Assembly: GCA_004431415.1 (NCBI GenBank)
Contig: QPMI01000502.1
Span: 186,001-250,000, forward strand
Origin: Cyanophora paradoxa
Lineage: Eukaryota; Glaucocystophyceae; Cyanophorales; Cyanophoraceae
Length of the DNA: 64,000 nt
Direction of reading: 5' to 3'
This document shows positions 54,736 through 64,000 of the stretch, in pieces (within the stretch, counting starts at the first letter, position 1; every line of letters starts with the position of its first letter). The notes beneath the pieces were generated by a model that was not told where the DNA came from, made no database searches, and worked only from the letters and a program-made list of their open reading frames with translations. Both the position numbers and the translations under genes were made by a program.

Positions 54736-56190
54736 TTAAGTGCGCGCATTACTTAAGTGTTACACGGTAGCTGCAGCCTGCAGACTCTGCCGATCACTGA
54801 TGAGACTCATGCCATGATGAGAGCGCGCCGGCATGGGCCGGCGTGGCACCGTTTCAAAGTGTTTGCCGCCGCCGGCGTACGGTCAGTGGCGCAGTGGGTC
54901 ACCGGCCCGAAACCGGGTACTAGGGTTAGTAGGGTAGCGAGCCTCGGAGTCGTAGGCTCGTAGCGAGTCGCGCGAGGCCGGCCGGCGCTCTCGCCGAGTC
55001 GAGTCGACTCGCCGAGTCCGACGGTCGACTCGGCGATCGCGAGCCTGCGGCTCGCCGCTCCAGGCTCGCGCGCGCGCGCGCGCGGGGCCGATCGCTGCGA
55101 ATGTGCGACGCTGCATGTATGCGCAGCGGTAACGTTAACGTTATGAAAATGGCGAGTAACTTAAGCTTAGTAACTTACTAAGTTAAGTAACAGAGCGATT
55201 CAAAATGACGCAGTCTCGGAGGGTAAAGGGCCAATGCGCCTGCGACATCTGGCTTGATCTCCGCCGTTCGTCTTGGATGATTGTAACTAGAAGGTTTCGA
55301 CTCTAACTTTCGAGTCTTTCCTACTCTTTCGACTTGAACCTACAGGTGTCAAAAAAGTTTAATGGCTATAGACGAAATAGGTGAATGCTATTCCAGTGAT
55401 AATTGTTTTAACAGAGAACTCTTGCGACGTCGACCGAACCGAACGGGTGCCGCACGTGCATGCGCATACGGGTGCGCCCGCGGACTCCGGGATCCGGCCC
55501 GCGGCCTGGCGCGGCAGTCAGTGCTGTCATTATACCGTGTGACACTCCATTATGACGGTCAAATTTATGTCGTTATAAAACAAGCCCACACTCACGTGTG
55601 GTAAGCCCTGCCAATGCATGCCTGCTCCCTCATGATCAGCCTCCCTGGGACGCTGTCTCAGAGAGTCTGTCTTAGCGTGAATGAGGCTTAGTGGGCTGCG
55701 CTCGGTAGGCGTAGACCTGGCCCTGCACCGTACTACGGTAGGCTGCACGCCGCTCCGGATCCGCCGCCTCCGTGCCTAGGCCTGCGGGTCCGCCCCAGGC
55801 CCCGCCCGAGGAGGGGGTAGACAGGCCGGTAACTAGAGAGTTCTATAGCGCCAGAAGTATATGATATGCATGTGCCTTGTGTCTACGCATAGCGGGGCGA
55901 CGGGGGCACCTCAGAAGCAATGAATGTGGTCTCGTGCATGTGAAATGGCCGCAGCGCACGCTCAGGGACGCGGCCGTGCAAGTCGCGTTCTGCATATAGA
56001 TGTAGCTAGCATGGGGCGGGCGGCACTGCACGCAGGGGTGGCGCACGTCGATTCTGTGCGGCCCCAGGGACGGCGCAAGGTCTATACGCATCGTGGTGCA
56101 TGCCAGTGCAGGCGCGAATTCCGAAGCAGGACGAGTGCGCGTCGGTTCGGTACCGTAGTACGTACCCCCCACTCTAATAGCTGCAAGAGC
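54736..56190. other. Gene-free stretch with simple repeats
   Basis: Nothing coding is supported. It holds TCGAGTCGACTCG palindromes (about 54993-55040), a CGCGCG run (about 55070-55082), CTTAGTAACTTA-type words (about 55150-55190) and GCATGCG/GTACGTAC words. It would include the promoter of the plus-strand integrase gene. Confidence 0.45.
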
Positions 56191-57847
56191 ATGGTGCGCC
56201 CCAGCGGGCTGGACGAGCTTTTAGCTTCTCGACTTCGCGAGCTCGTAAATGTTCAGAAGCTTCGCGTTCCAGCGATGCTGGTAGCTTTGCGGACGGATCC
56301 GGAGCAGCCCATTAAGCTGTCTCGGACGACACTGCGTTCCTACCTGCGGCAGTTAGGCTTGTCGACTTGGCATTGGGTTTCGAAATCCGAATTGGAGAAG
56401 CACGTGCGCGCAGCCTCGAGCTCGGAGCTTCGCGGCGGCAACTGCGGCAAATCTGTGTATGGGACGCTGCGTGCAGCGAATCACGGGAAGCTTTTCGCTG
56501 GACAAAAGCGCATCAAAAAAGCTCTAGCGAAAGTCGATCCAAAAGGGCGCGACCAGCGCCTCCTGCAGTTCGGCAAGCGGAGCCGGTGGGTGATTCCGCG
56601 CGCCCCCTACTTCGGTCCCTACGTCGGATGGAGCATGGGAATCGACCAGGCAAGCGTCTGTGGACGCGGTGCGCGCGGAATGTGAAGCATGAACTGATGT
56701 CGCGCGAACGCGCTCACACAGAATGAGAAGATGCTGACGTGGCTGGGCGTGTGGATTGAGAACGCCATCGACAACTCGTCCTCCATCGTCATGGCCACTC
56801 GAGTCTTCCAGTCGCGTTCTACAAAGCAGGGGCTTGAGATCTACTAGTGCGCATCCACCGCCCCATGGCCATTACAAACTGTTGCTCTTAAAATTAATAT
56901 TGATGCCCCATGGTCACTTGCAGTTCGGCACTCCGCAATTACGGGGTCCCCGAACAGCTCAGCTGCGATTCAGGGTGCGAGAACAGGCTTCTTCGTACCG
57001 CGCACGTGCGCCGCATGTCCAGTCGCACCCCCACACATTTCTGCAGTCTTACTTGAATTTTCACAGGCATATGTGATTGAGAAGACAAATGCAGCTCTCG
57101 ATCTACTGAATGCCGACCCAGCATGGGTTGCTGAGCACGGCATCATTCAGCCCATTGACCTTTCTGCTCAGCGAGCACAGTACAACCTACACTACGACAG
57201 GGAGCCCGTGTGGGAAGGGGAGTCCTTCCGAAACGTCGTCGCTGAGCGGTACTGGCGGTGCGGTCGCGGCGGCAGTCCCGCTTGGAAAATTAAACGTTTT
57301 AAAATACAAAAATGGCTATGGTAATGATTTAGATTATATGAGAATGCAACCTAAGACGGCGCTACGAAATCTGCAACGCTTGTGCAACGCAACGACCAAC
57401 CCTTGCAGCAACGCTTGAGCAACACTTGCGTTGCACTTTCGTTGCCAATTGCGTAGCACTTGCGTTGCACTTGCGTTGCACAATTACGTTGACATTTGCG
57501 TAACACTTGCGTTGCACTTGCGTTGCACAATTGCGCTGACAATTGCGTTACGACAGGCAACCAAACATGAACGCTGCAGCGCACCTCACTCGAGCTGCAG
57601 AGATGCTTTTCAAGATGGGCATGTACCGGATGTGCGGATCGAGCTGCGAAATTATCTGCAATGTAAATAGTGTTCAGAATCTCACATGCCACTGCGCAGG
57701 AACGACCCTCTGATGTACTTCTCCATGTCGAAAGCGGCCATCTTTCTGCTCGAATTCGGGCTTGAGCTTGAGCGGGTCAGCTGGAACGAGCATGTCAACA
57801 CAGGGAGCAAGGAGACGGGTCAAAGGGGCCGTCCCAACAAATGGTAG
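56191..57847 (+). CDS. Integrase-type (rve-fold DDE) transposase, six exons
   Basis: Proposed exons: 56191-56649, 56722-56810, 56924-57005, 57067-57257, 57601-57662, 57700-57847. Exon 1 has a helix-turn-helix-like start (LSRTTLRSYLRQLGLSTW) and KRIKKALAKVDPKGRD, then PYFGPYVGWSMGIDQ with the first Asp. A GC-AG intron joins it to NEKMLTWLGVWIENAIDNSS, restoring the IDQNEK motif of this family. The second Asp is in GVPEQLSCDSGCEN and the Glu in FRNVVAERYW. The end carries LERVSWNEHVNT, the usual tail WN-H motif. All catalytic residues are present. The junction between exons 5 and 6 is one base out of phase with canonical splice sites, so either that border is wrong or the gene has a recent lesion. 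It should act in DNA integration in the nucleus. Base composition is lower in GC than the cellular genes. Confidence 0.7.
57258..57600 (+). repeat. Intron made of GCGTTGC-type repeats
   Basis: This 343-nt intron (GTGCGG..CTGCAG) of the integrase gene contains TTGCGTTGCACTTGCGTTGC units repeated across 57360-57545. It is far longer than the other introns of that gene (61-113 nt). A similar repeat fills an intron of the minus-strand gene at 60382-60564. Confidence 0.7.
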
Positions 57848-57853
57848 TTATAA

Positions 57854-58482
57854 TTGAAATGCACATGTATAATTATGGTGCGCTTAAAACCGGCTAAATT
57901 TGGAATTCGCAGGCTCGAAAGGCCAGGTCTTAACCGCCTTCGGCCTCTGCTTATCCGTCTTCCATCGTACGAGGAGATGCTGGAGCTTCATTTCGAAAAG
58001 AACCCGAGATCCAAGATTGTGGGGACAGACTCGGATCCCCGCCTTCGGGATCCTGTTGCTCCGCAATTCAGGTGCGATAAATATTGAGAATAGCCGCAGT
58101 CTCTCCAGCTTGTATAATAAATCCGGTTTCTGACTGGTTCCATTCCCGATCCATGGCCAGGGCGACTCGAGATGCTTTTTTCGACGCATCGTTCCCAGAC
58201 AGGCAGGAGATGTGGAAGCGGGCGGTGAATTTTGGAAGAGATACTACAAAAGAAGATGCACCTGGAGTAGAGTACGCGCGGTCACCTCTATCGGGGCTGC
58301 CCCTGCTGTTTTGCACGCAGTTAACTTTGAATTCTGAATTGCTGTCAAGATCTAGATATCCAGATGCAGCAGAAGGATGGTTGGAGTGGATGGCAGCAGC
58401 TCCCGCGAACGACCTGGCAGCGCGCACTATGCGCGAACACGTGACCTATTTCTTTTTCAATGCATCAGCCTGGCAGTATTGA
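57854..58482 (+). CDS. Hypothetical protein, possibly two exons
   Basis: Two open stretches lie on the plus strand. The first (57854-58087) contains LPSYEEMLELHFEKNPRSKI and GTDSDPRLRDPVAPQF. The second (58084-58482) contains MARATRDAFFDASFPDRQEM and AEGWLEWMAAAPANDL. Both have a protein-like mixed composition and follow the integrase stop by a few bases. A donor GTGCGA at 58071 could splice the first to the second. I recognise no domain. The opposite strand is also open over part of this region, so strand and structure are uncertain. Confidence 0.3.
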
Positions 58483-58715
58483 AGAATCTCATGTATGAGT
58501 AAATTTAGTTCTAGTAGATCCGGTAGATCCAGATATAATGCACTAGTTCGAAATGCAGTGTACTTTGTAGTATACAACAAGAGAAATATCTGGACATGGA
58601 AGCGCATATACACCAGGGGCAGCACGTGGGGCACATGCATGGGCACATAGATAATACTAATCGCAGACCAAGGTCATTGCTGATGTCCTTCCATGGTCCT
58701 TAGAGGACATACATT

Positions 58716-58812
58716 TGTGTTACGCAATCCGCAACACATGCGTTGGGATTGCGTAACGCATGCGTTGCGGATGCGTTGTGTGCTAGGTTGGAGGTTTCAA
58801 CGCATGCTTAAT
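58716..58812. repeat. GCGTTGC-type hairpin repeat outside recognised genes
   Basis: TTACGCAATCC at about 58719 pairs with GGATTGCGTAA about 25 bases later, and GCATGCGTTGCGGATGCGTT follows. It is the same word family as in the introns at 57258-57600 and 60382-60564. Confidence 0.6.
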
Positions 58813-58845
58813 GAAACGAAGCGGAAGCTTACATTTGTTATACAG

Positions 58846-59250
58846 GGATTTAGAATCTATGCGATAAGTTGGGTGCGCCGGGTGCGAGGCACGAGGTCTG
58901 CCTCGAGGTAATCAGGGGGGCCACATGAGGGGTTGGGCCTGCGGAACCGCTGCCTGTCACCCCATGGTGGGCCCCACGCCTGAATCGGGCAGTCGAGAAA
59001 CAATATGCTACAAACAAGGATCCATAATCTATAAGATGAGCTGGGGTCGCCGGGTACGAGGCACGAGGTCCGCCTCGAGGTAGCGGGGGGGGGCCACCTG
59101 AGGGGATGAGCCCACGGAACCGCGGCCTTTCACCCAAGGGCGGGCCTCGTGCCTGAATCGAAGCACTGCCAAAGAACAATTATTACACTGGGATTCAAAA
59201 TCTATGAGATGAGCCGGGGGCGCTGGGCGCCAGGAGGATGGCCAGAGCAA
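58846..59250. repeat. 172-bp tandem repeat, about 2.3 copies
   Basis: Units begin GGATTTAGAATCTAT (58846), GGATCCATAATCTAT (59018) and GGATTCAAAATCTAT (59191). Each continues with GCGCCGGGTGCGAGGCACGA-type sequence, then CCACCTGAGGGG and a CCTGAATCG end. Copies are clearly diverged. Confidence 0.85.
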
Positions 59251-59655
59251 GACGAGGGTGCCATGTGCCACCCACAGCAGGTTCCATTGTAAACTGAATA
59301 TCTTTGGATAGAAAGTAGTTATATTCTGTCGGAGGGTATCATGAGAACGGCAATAAAAAGAGCTTTCAGGATATATAAAAAAGTTGGGACTCGCAAATTA
59401 ATCTATCCCGGAAAAGGCCGCCGAAACGTCTGACGAGCTCACAAACCTGAAAACTAAACCTCACCCGAAACTGTCATCATGAAAACTGACCAACGTGGTT
59501 GACTTCAGTACCACTGTTGAACATAATGTATATTGCATTAAAGGCTTAAACATGCCTCATTTGTCACTCATAGACCAGCTCGGGTTTGGCACCGTCCGTG
59601 AATGCAACCTTTGCAGAATCAATTAGCACATATATAGGGTATATAAATAAATACA
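59251..59655. other. Gene-free spacer
   Basis: This AT-richer stretch lies downstream of the 502-residue gene and probably holds its 3' untranslated region. I see no repeat or coding signal. Confidence 0.4.
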
Positions 59656-61655
59656 TTATGAAAGCACGTTGGTCGGCTTGTCAAAGACAACTGTCGAGAT
59701 GTCGACACCATCACACTCTGTGAATTTCTGCAGGTCGACAAAGATGTGTTGGGAGTCGCCAGTATAATTGAGCCATTCCGATATATCTGATTCCAGTCAA
59801 GGACCGAGAACGCATGCAAAACGCATTGGAAAACATCTCTAATACCGGATTTGGAGCATGTTGTCATAGTCAGCTGTGCTCCCCACACCACTCCGTCTGC
59901 TCGTGTCTTCTTCTTGACGTTCTTCGGTGTGTAGTTGGGGGCGTAAATCGCCGCGATGGCCACAGCTCCAAGAACTCTTGACAGTTCCAGCACGCGGAGC
60001 TCGTCTGTGATTTTCTCTGCACCAATAATATTCAGATGAGGAGAATTCCGTTCCTTCTAGTAAGCGGGCGGATACCAATGACAAAATCGAGGATCTCTCC
60101 GTCATTCTTCGACTCATACCCAGTCACATTGACACAGAACGACGTCTCAGGAGCCGACGTCAAAGCGAATCGAAGCATGGATGCTCCGGAATGAGTCCTG
60201 TCCGCCTTCCCGAACTTCTCGCTGGCTTCGTTCTGCATCTTGATGATGGCCTGCTTTGCGGCGAGCGTGCAGATGATAATCGTTTTCTGTTTTGCAGCAA
60301 TTTTTGATCCCCATGCAGACCAGGTGCAGACGCATACATAGCGCACCTGCTGCGGGCCCTTACCCGCCTCATTCTCGAACGCTACGTTGCGGAGGTCCCG
60401 CAGCGTCGCGTTCTACGCGAGCGGAACGCAAGCGCAACGCAAGGTCAACGCAAGCGTAATGCAAGGTGTAACACAATTCCAACGCTTGCGTTGGAGCTCA
60501 TGTGTTACACACTTGCAATGCATGCGTTGCGCATGCGTTGGAATACAGAATTATGTGTTGAGACGCACCGGTTCGAAAAAGTCGACGTACTTATGTGGCT
60601 TGTTATCGATTTTCTTGCGCTCGATCCAGCCGGCAACAAGAGTTTGAAGCTTGCCACCTCCCAGCAAGAAATCTGGGGCTTCGATTAACATGCAATCGCT
60701 TGATCTTCGCTTGCATGCCCTGCACCTGGATACGACGGTTCTCCAGGCTGCAGAGGCTTCGAGCATGCGTCCCGATGGTTTGAGAACCGGATACTGATCG
60801 TGTTCACAATTGTGCCCATAAATTGCGGCCCGTAGACCAGGGACTCGTTGTCTACTGTCGAAACTGCGATTGTTTAATTTCGATTGATCATGAGGAGCTC
60901 AAGAGAGGGAACTGCAGCTCACTAAAAATTCGACTTTACGCACCCTGGATAGCTGGAGAGAGCTTCATCGAGAGTGGATCGTGTCGTTCGATCCCATTTG
61001 CATCCAGGAAACCCCAGGCGACGCTCTTTACTTGGGCTCCGCTGCCGAAGCTGTCTGATTTCGACTGAGTGCCTCCCCTCTGGGACATTGGGGCAGGGGG
61101 GACCGTAGCTCCCCGTGCAGGAGCCTGCGATGGAGGGGGCCCGCGTTACTGGAAGCGTGGCGTAGCACACACGTTCAGCACCTCGGTGAAGGGGTTGGTG
61201 TTGGACGGGCTCGAGCCCCCCCCACCGCCACCTAGGCTGGCCGCCAGCTCCCGCAGCTGCTCCATCGTCATCGGGGCTCCCGGGTCCCTCAACGCGTTGA
61301 TCCGATTGAGGATCGCCCCCATCCCGTAGTTCACGCCAGTTCCACCTGGCGTGCGCACACATCCGATGATCAGATCTAAAGCAGCGCTTAAGCTTTCGGA
61401 AGTCACTCGGTGCGACTTGCCTGACCCGGCGTGAGTGCGCAAGTTCTTGAGCATGTCCACGAGTTCGGGCGTAATGCCGGATGCCCCAGCAGCAGCGGCC
61501 GCGGCCGCAGCTGGAGGTGGCGGCGAGGCATGTGCATTCGCCCCGCCAGCAGCTGTCTGCGACGCGCTCACATTAGCTCGGTAAAGGACTTGGTCGCCGA
61601 TCCGCGCCGAGCCGAGGGGTCGCGCGCGGAGCGCGCGACCCCGAGGGGAGGTCAA
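59656..61655 (-). CDS. Unknown 502-residue protein, seven exons, six introns
   Basis: Exons 61655-61173, 61124-60944, 60854-60726, 60672-60565, 60381-60076, 60016-59846 and 59786-59656 join through six GT-AG introns into 1509 nt ending in TAA, with every phase consistent. The N-terminus is basic then poly-Ala/Pro (SPPPPAAAAAAAAGASG). A conserved-looking body follows: ITPELVDMLKNLRTHAGSG, VKSVAWGFLDANGIERHDP, YGPQFMGTIVNTISIRFSN, WGSKIAAKQKTIIICTLAAK, AVAIAAIYAPNYTPKNVKKK, HIFVDLQKFTECDGVDIS. I recognise no family, transmembrane helix or catalytic motif. The start lies inside a 74-bp repeat (MTSPRGRALRARP), so the true first exon may be upstream. It converges with the integrase gene and shares its unusual intron repeat, which suggests a mobile-element gene. 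Confidence 0.7.
60382..60564 (-). repeat. Intron made of GCGTTGC-type repeats with a hairpin
   Basis: This 183-nt intron (GTCTCA..CGTAG) of the minus-strand gene contains AACGCAAGCGCAACGCAAGG-type words. On the plus strand AATGCAAGGTGTAACACAAT (about 60458) pairs with ATGTGTTACACACTTGCAAT about 45 bases later around the core CCAACGC-TT-GCGTTGG. Confidence 0.75.
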
Positions 61656-61690
61656 TCAACGTTAACGTTGAAGGCATCAAGGCATCTTCG
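61617..61690 (+). repeat. 74-bp perfect direct repeat, copy 1
   Basis: It is identical over 74 bp to 62439-62512. It contains the hairpin GGTCGCGCGC-GGA-GCGCGCGACC and the palindrome TCAACGTTAACGTTGA. Copies are 822 bp apart. The 502-residue gene frame opens inside this copy. Confidence 0.95.
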
Positions 61691-62438
61691 AATTGACTCT
61701 GAAGCTCGCGATGGGCGGCGCGCGGTGCGGCTCGCCGGGCGGGGCGGAGGCGCGGCAGCGATCGGCCGCCCGCGGCTATATGTATGGGGCCGGCGACCTG
61801 CGCTGCGCCCGCGCAGATGATCGTCGGTCGTGTGAGTGCACGCCCGCGTCGCGGCCGTGGGCGTCGCGGCCGCACAGATGCTTGGATTCCTGGCGAGGCG
61901 ACGTGCTTCTGAGCACTCGGGCGGCCCGGGGCCTCCCAACCCCCGCCGCAGCGGACTCCGCGCGCGCACGCGCCAGCTGGAGGAGGTATCTCTCGGCCGA
62001 GGAGCACAGGTCGCCGGCTGCGGCCGGCAATGCTGTGCGCCCGCCGGTTTTCACCCGGGCTCTCACGGGCTCCGGTTTCCGGCCCTCGCTGGGGTTAGTC
62101 GGCCTTGCTCTCTTAGTGCGCTTCTTCCCTGCCAAATTGAGGGCTATAGTTCAGGCTCAGCCACTTCGACCTCATCCTCGCTTATACATCGGTCCTCTCT
62201 GTAGGCGCCCTTGTCCTGAGGGGGGTTATAGTAGCTCTGCTCTGCTTCGGCTCTCTAGGCAGGTGTAGGCAGTGTTTCTAGGCAGGTATAGGCCCCTTTC
62301 TCCAGTACAATAGCTCCACCCGGTCCGATGTCCGAAAGGCTTGTTCCCGTAGGCTCATCTCTCGACTTGACACAGATGGACACTGCAGTCATATCCCTAG
62401 CCATTTGTCTCGGTGTGTGCGAATTCATTTGTTGGTAA
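61691..62438. other. Stretch between the 74-bp repeats
   Basis: No gene is certain. On the minus strand a frame from ATG 62135 (MAGKKRTKRARPTNPSEGRK) runs 119 codons to 61776. Its lysine- and arginine-rich start looks like a possible first exon or a small nuclear protein, but no splice to the downstream gene is evident. Near 62145-62330 TCTAGGCAGGT occurs twice. Confidence 0.35.
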
Positions 62439-62512
62439 GGGTCGCGCGCGGAGCGCGCGACCCCGAGGGGAGGTCAATCAACGTTAACGTTGAAGGCATC
62501 AAGGCATCTTCG
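62439..62512 (+). repeat. 74-bp perfect direct repeat, copy 2
   Basis: It is the second copy of 61617-61690, with no mismatch over 74 bp. It lies about 130 bp from the 3' end of the second DIRS copy. Confidence 0.95.
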
Positions 62513-62639
62513 TATTCAAGCTCGCGATCGCCGATCGCGAGTCGCGTATACGTACGAGTACTATAGCTAGCTTTCACTGCGTTCGCCCCCACTTGCCACC
62601 GGCAAGAGGGCACTTGTACCATATGGTATACGTATGGCT

Positions 62640-64000
62640 GCCACGGCAGCCTTGCTTACAGCAAGCTAAGCACAACATGTCTTGTCATGAAGTGAAGGTC
62701 TAGATTCGCGCTTGCCAAAGCCGCGAAGCTAAGATCATGACTCGCTCGCTCACAAGAAGGGCAAGCTGCAACTGCGCTCGAGGACATCAGCTAGCGCACG
62801 CTGCAGAGTGAGTCTTGCGGACGTAGAATGATTGAACATTAGTGATCAATTGTTGATCAATTATTCATCAAAAGATATCAATGGTTGGCACTAACAATGG
62901 CTTAAAGATGACTGAAGGCATAGTAAACAATGGGCATTGCTAACACACATTGAAAGCGGCTAAGCAAAGCCGCTCGAGCGGCTAGGGAACAAGCCGCTCA
63001 GCAAGTTACACAGCTTGCCCTCGCTTGTGAGCGAGGGAGACAAGCGCCGACAGCACAGCAAAGGCGCACAACTGCGAAGCAAGACTCTAAGACTAGACAA
63101 TCAACTACTGCGCCGAGTACGCGCGACTTGCTGCCGACATGACTGCAGCGAAGCTGACGGGCCAGCGTAACGAGCACCAGGCCTAGCCATGAGCGCAGCC
63201 AAGGGCGGGCGCTCAGCAGAATCGATATAGCGTCGGTAGACCGCTGACAACAAAGACCAGCGACCAACCGCTTGAACAAGCTCTTCAGGCACGCCCGCAG
63301 CAGCCAGAGCAGTAGCTCCACCGCGACGCAAGCCATGAGGTGTGATACCAGTGGCGTCCAAGCCCGCCGCGTCAAATGCGAACCGGAGAACATAGGCCAC
63401 GGTCTGAGCTGACAGAGAACGAGCTGCGTCCCGAAGCTGCCCAAAAAGAGGTGCGCCCGGATCCGCGAGCGCTAGAGTCCGCAAGTAGGTTCGAAACCAG
63501 AACACCGGACAGATGACCGACTCTGGGACGGCGCCCAAGACAACTTGCGCGCCTTGGCGACGACGATCGGTCTTGGAACCGGCAATGAAGAGCACGACGC
63601 GATCCGCGCGGATGGACACATCTTGCCGCCGGAGTGCCACGATTTCGCCACGCCGCAACAGGCCAAAGAAACCGGTAAGCAACATCACAAGGGCGCGAAG
63701 GAGCTTGTTTGAGGGGAACGAGCGTAGGTACGAGCAATCGCCTCCAGGTGGACGGACGTGACCAATGCAGATTGCTTTGCTGGTTTTCCACAAAGTCGGG
63801 CGATTCCTTGCAATGTTTGCAGCACAAGGGGTGAGCAAATGCAGTAGTAGGCAACATCCTCTGCCTTGTCTGATGTAGCAGAGCAGAGTGACACTGGTCA
63901 ATTGCTGAGAGACCGTACTCTTCATCAGCAAGAGCCACCAGCAGTGTTGCGACGCCAGAAGCTGTTGGTGGCCAGGCTGGAATGCAGTGAACCGCGCAAT
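62640..64000 (-). mobile_element. DIRS-type retrotransposon, copy 2 (runs off the window)
   Basis: The 3' non-coding end (62640-63100) has GCAGCCTTGCTTACAGCAAG and TCATGAAGTGAAGGTCTAGA, matching copy 1 near 36510-36560 with divergence. A tyrosine recombinase region follows in the same orientation. The RT would lie beyond 64000. Confidence 0.85.
63101..63940 (-). pseudogene. DIRS tyrosine recombinase with frameshifts
   Basis: The C-terminal two thirds is open and aligned with copy 1: FFGLLRRGEIVALRR, AGSKTDRRRQG, ITPHGLRRGGATAL, QAVGRWSLLS and VYRRYIDSAERPP, so all catalytic residues remain. The N-terminal third is spread over three frames: DEEYGLSAIDQCHSALL, then LQTLQGIARLCGKPAKQ, then FPSNKLLRALVMLL, implying frameshifts near 63828 and 63713. 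It is therefore an inactive relative of the intact copy at 36965-37987. Sequence beyond 63940 continues upstream. Confidence 0.85.

Noticed and set aside
55924-56190. N-terminal extension of the integrase frame upstream of ATG 56191
   Set aside because: The extension is arginine- and histidine-rich and unlike the family. The methionine at 56191 (MVRPSGLDELLASRLRELV) is the better start.
1-64000. rRNA genes, bacterial operons, ribosome binding sites, riboswitches
   Set aside because: None were seen. Intron-rich genes and eukaryotic transposons rule out a prokaryotic reading.

Overview
The window is nuclear DNA of a eukaryote, most likely a unicellular alga. Cellular genes are very GC-rich and cut by many short introns that are mostly C-rich on the coding strand (GT or GC donors such as GTCCGC, GTGCGC and GCGCGC; acceptors usually CGCAG). 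The gene content fits a photosynthetic flagellate: a plant-type phytochrome histidine kinase, a MORN-repeat pseudokinase, a thioredoxin-fold protein with a possible transit peptide, a giant membrane/multi-PAS protein of the Tmc (tiny macrocyst) type and an HMG-box factor. The phytochrome cysteine sits in the GAF domain, which favours a green or other Archaeplastida-like lineage over diatoms or brown algae. I cannot name the species.

Layout. 1-3.6 kb: decayed Ty3/gypsy retrotransposon. 3.6-5.9 kb: spliced PIF1/Helitron-type helicase ending at a 130-bp tandem array. 7.4-13.4 kb (-): phytochrome. 13.6-18.7 kb: repeats, including a 286-bp satellite. 18.8-24.4 kb (-): MORN-pseudokinase. 24.7-26.3 kb (-): thioredoxin-fold gene. 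27.8-35.2 kb: giant inverted repeat with arms of about 3.3 kb, flanked by CCTGTG/CCCATG minisatellites. 36.5-40 kb (-): DIRS retrotransposon with intact RT-RNase H and tyrosine recombinase, abutting the 3' end of the Tmc-like gene (40-50.1 kb, -). 51.6-53.4 kb (-): HMG-box gene. 53.9-62.5 kb: lower-GC accessory block with a hAT-like MITE with a perfect target duplication, hairpins, a spliced DDE integrase-type transposase (+), a spliced unknown 502-residue gene (-) and a perfect 74-bp direct repeat. 62.6-64 kb: a second, frameshifted DIRS copy.

All five recognisable cellular genes lie on the minus strand. Three are sensory or signalling proteins (phytochrome, multi-PAS membrane protein, MORN-pseudokinase), but nothing proves that they act together. 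The most unusual items are the phytochrome whose near-invariant histidine next to the bilin cysteine is replaced by cysteine, the dead kinase fused to about 16 MORN motifs, the recent giant palindrome, and the transposase/unknown-gene pair with introns made of GCGTTGC-type repeats. Exon borders were set by hand from splice signals and reading frame. Where all phases agree (helicase, 502-residue gene) they are reliable. For the long GC-rich genes only outer limits and domain order are claimed.
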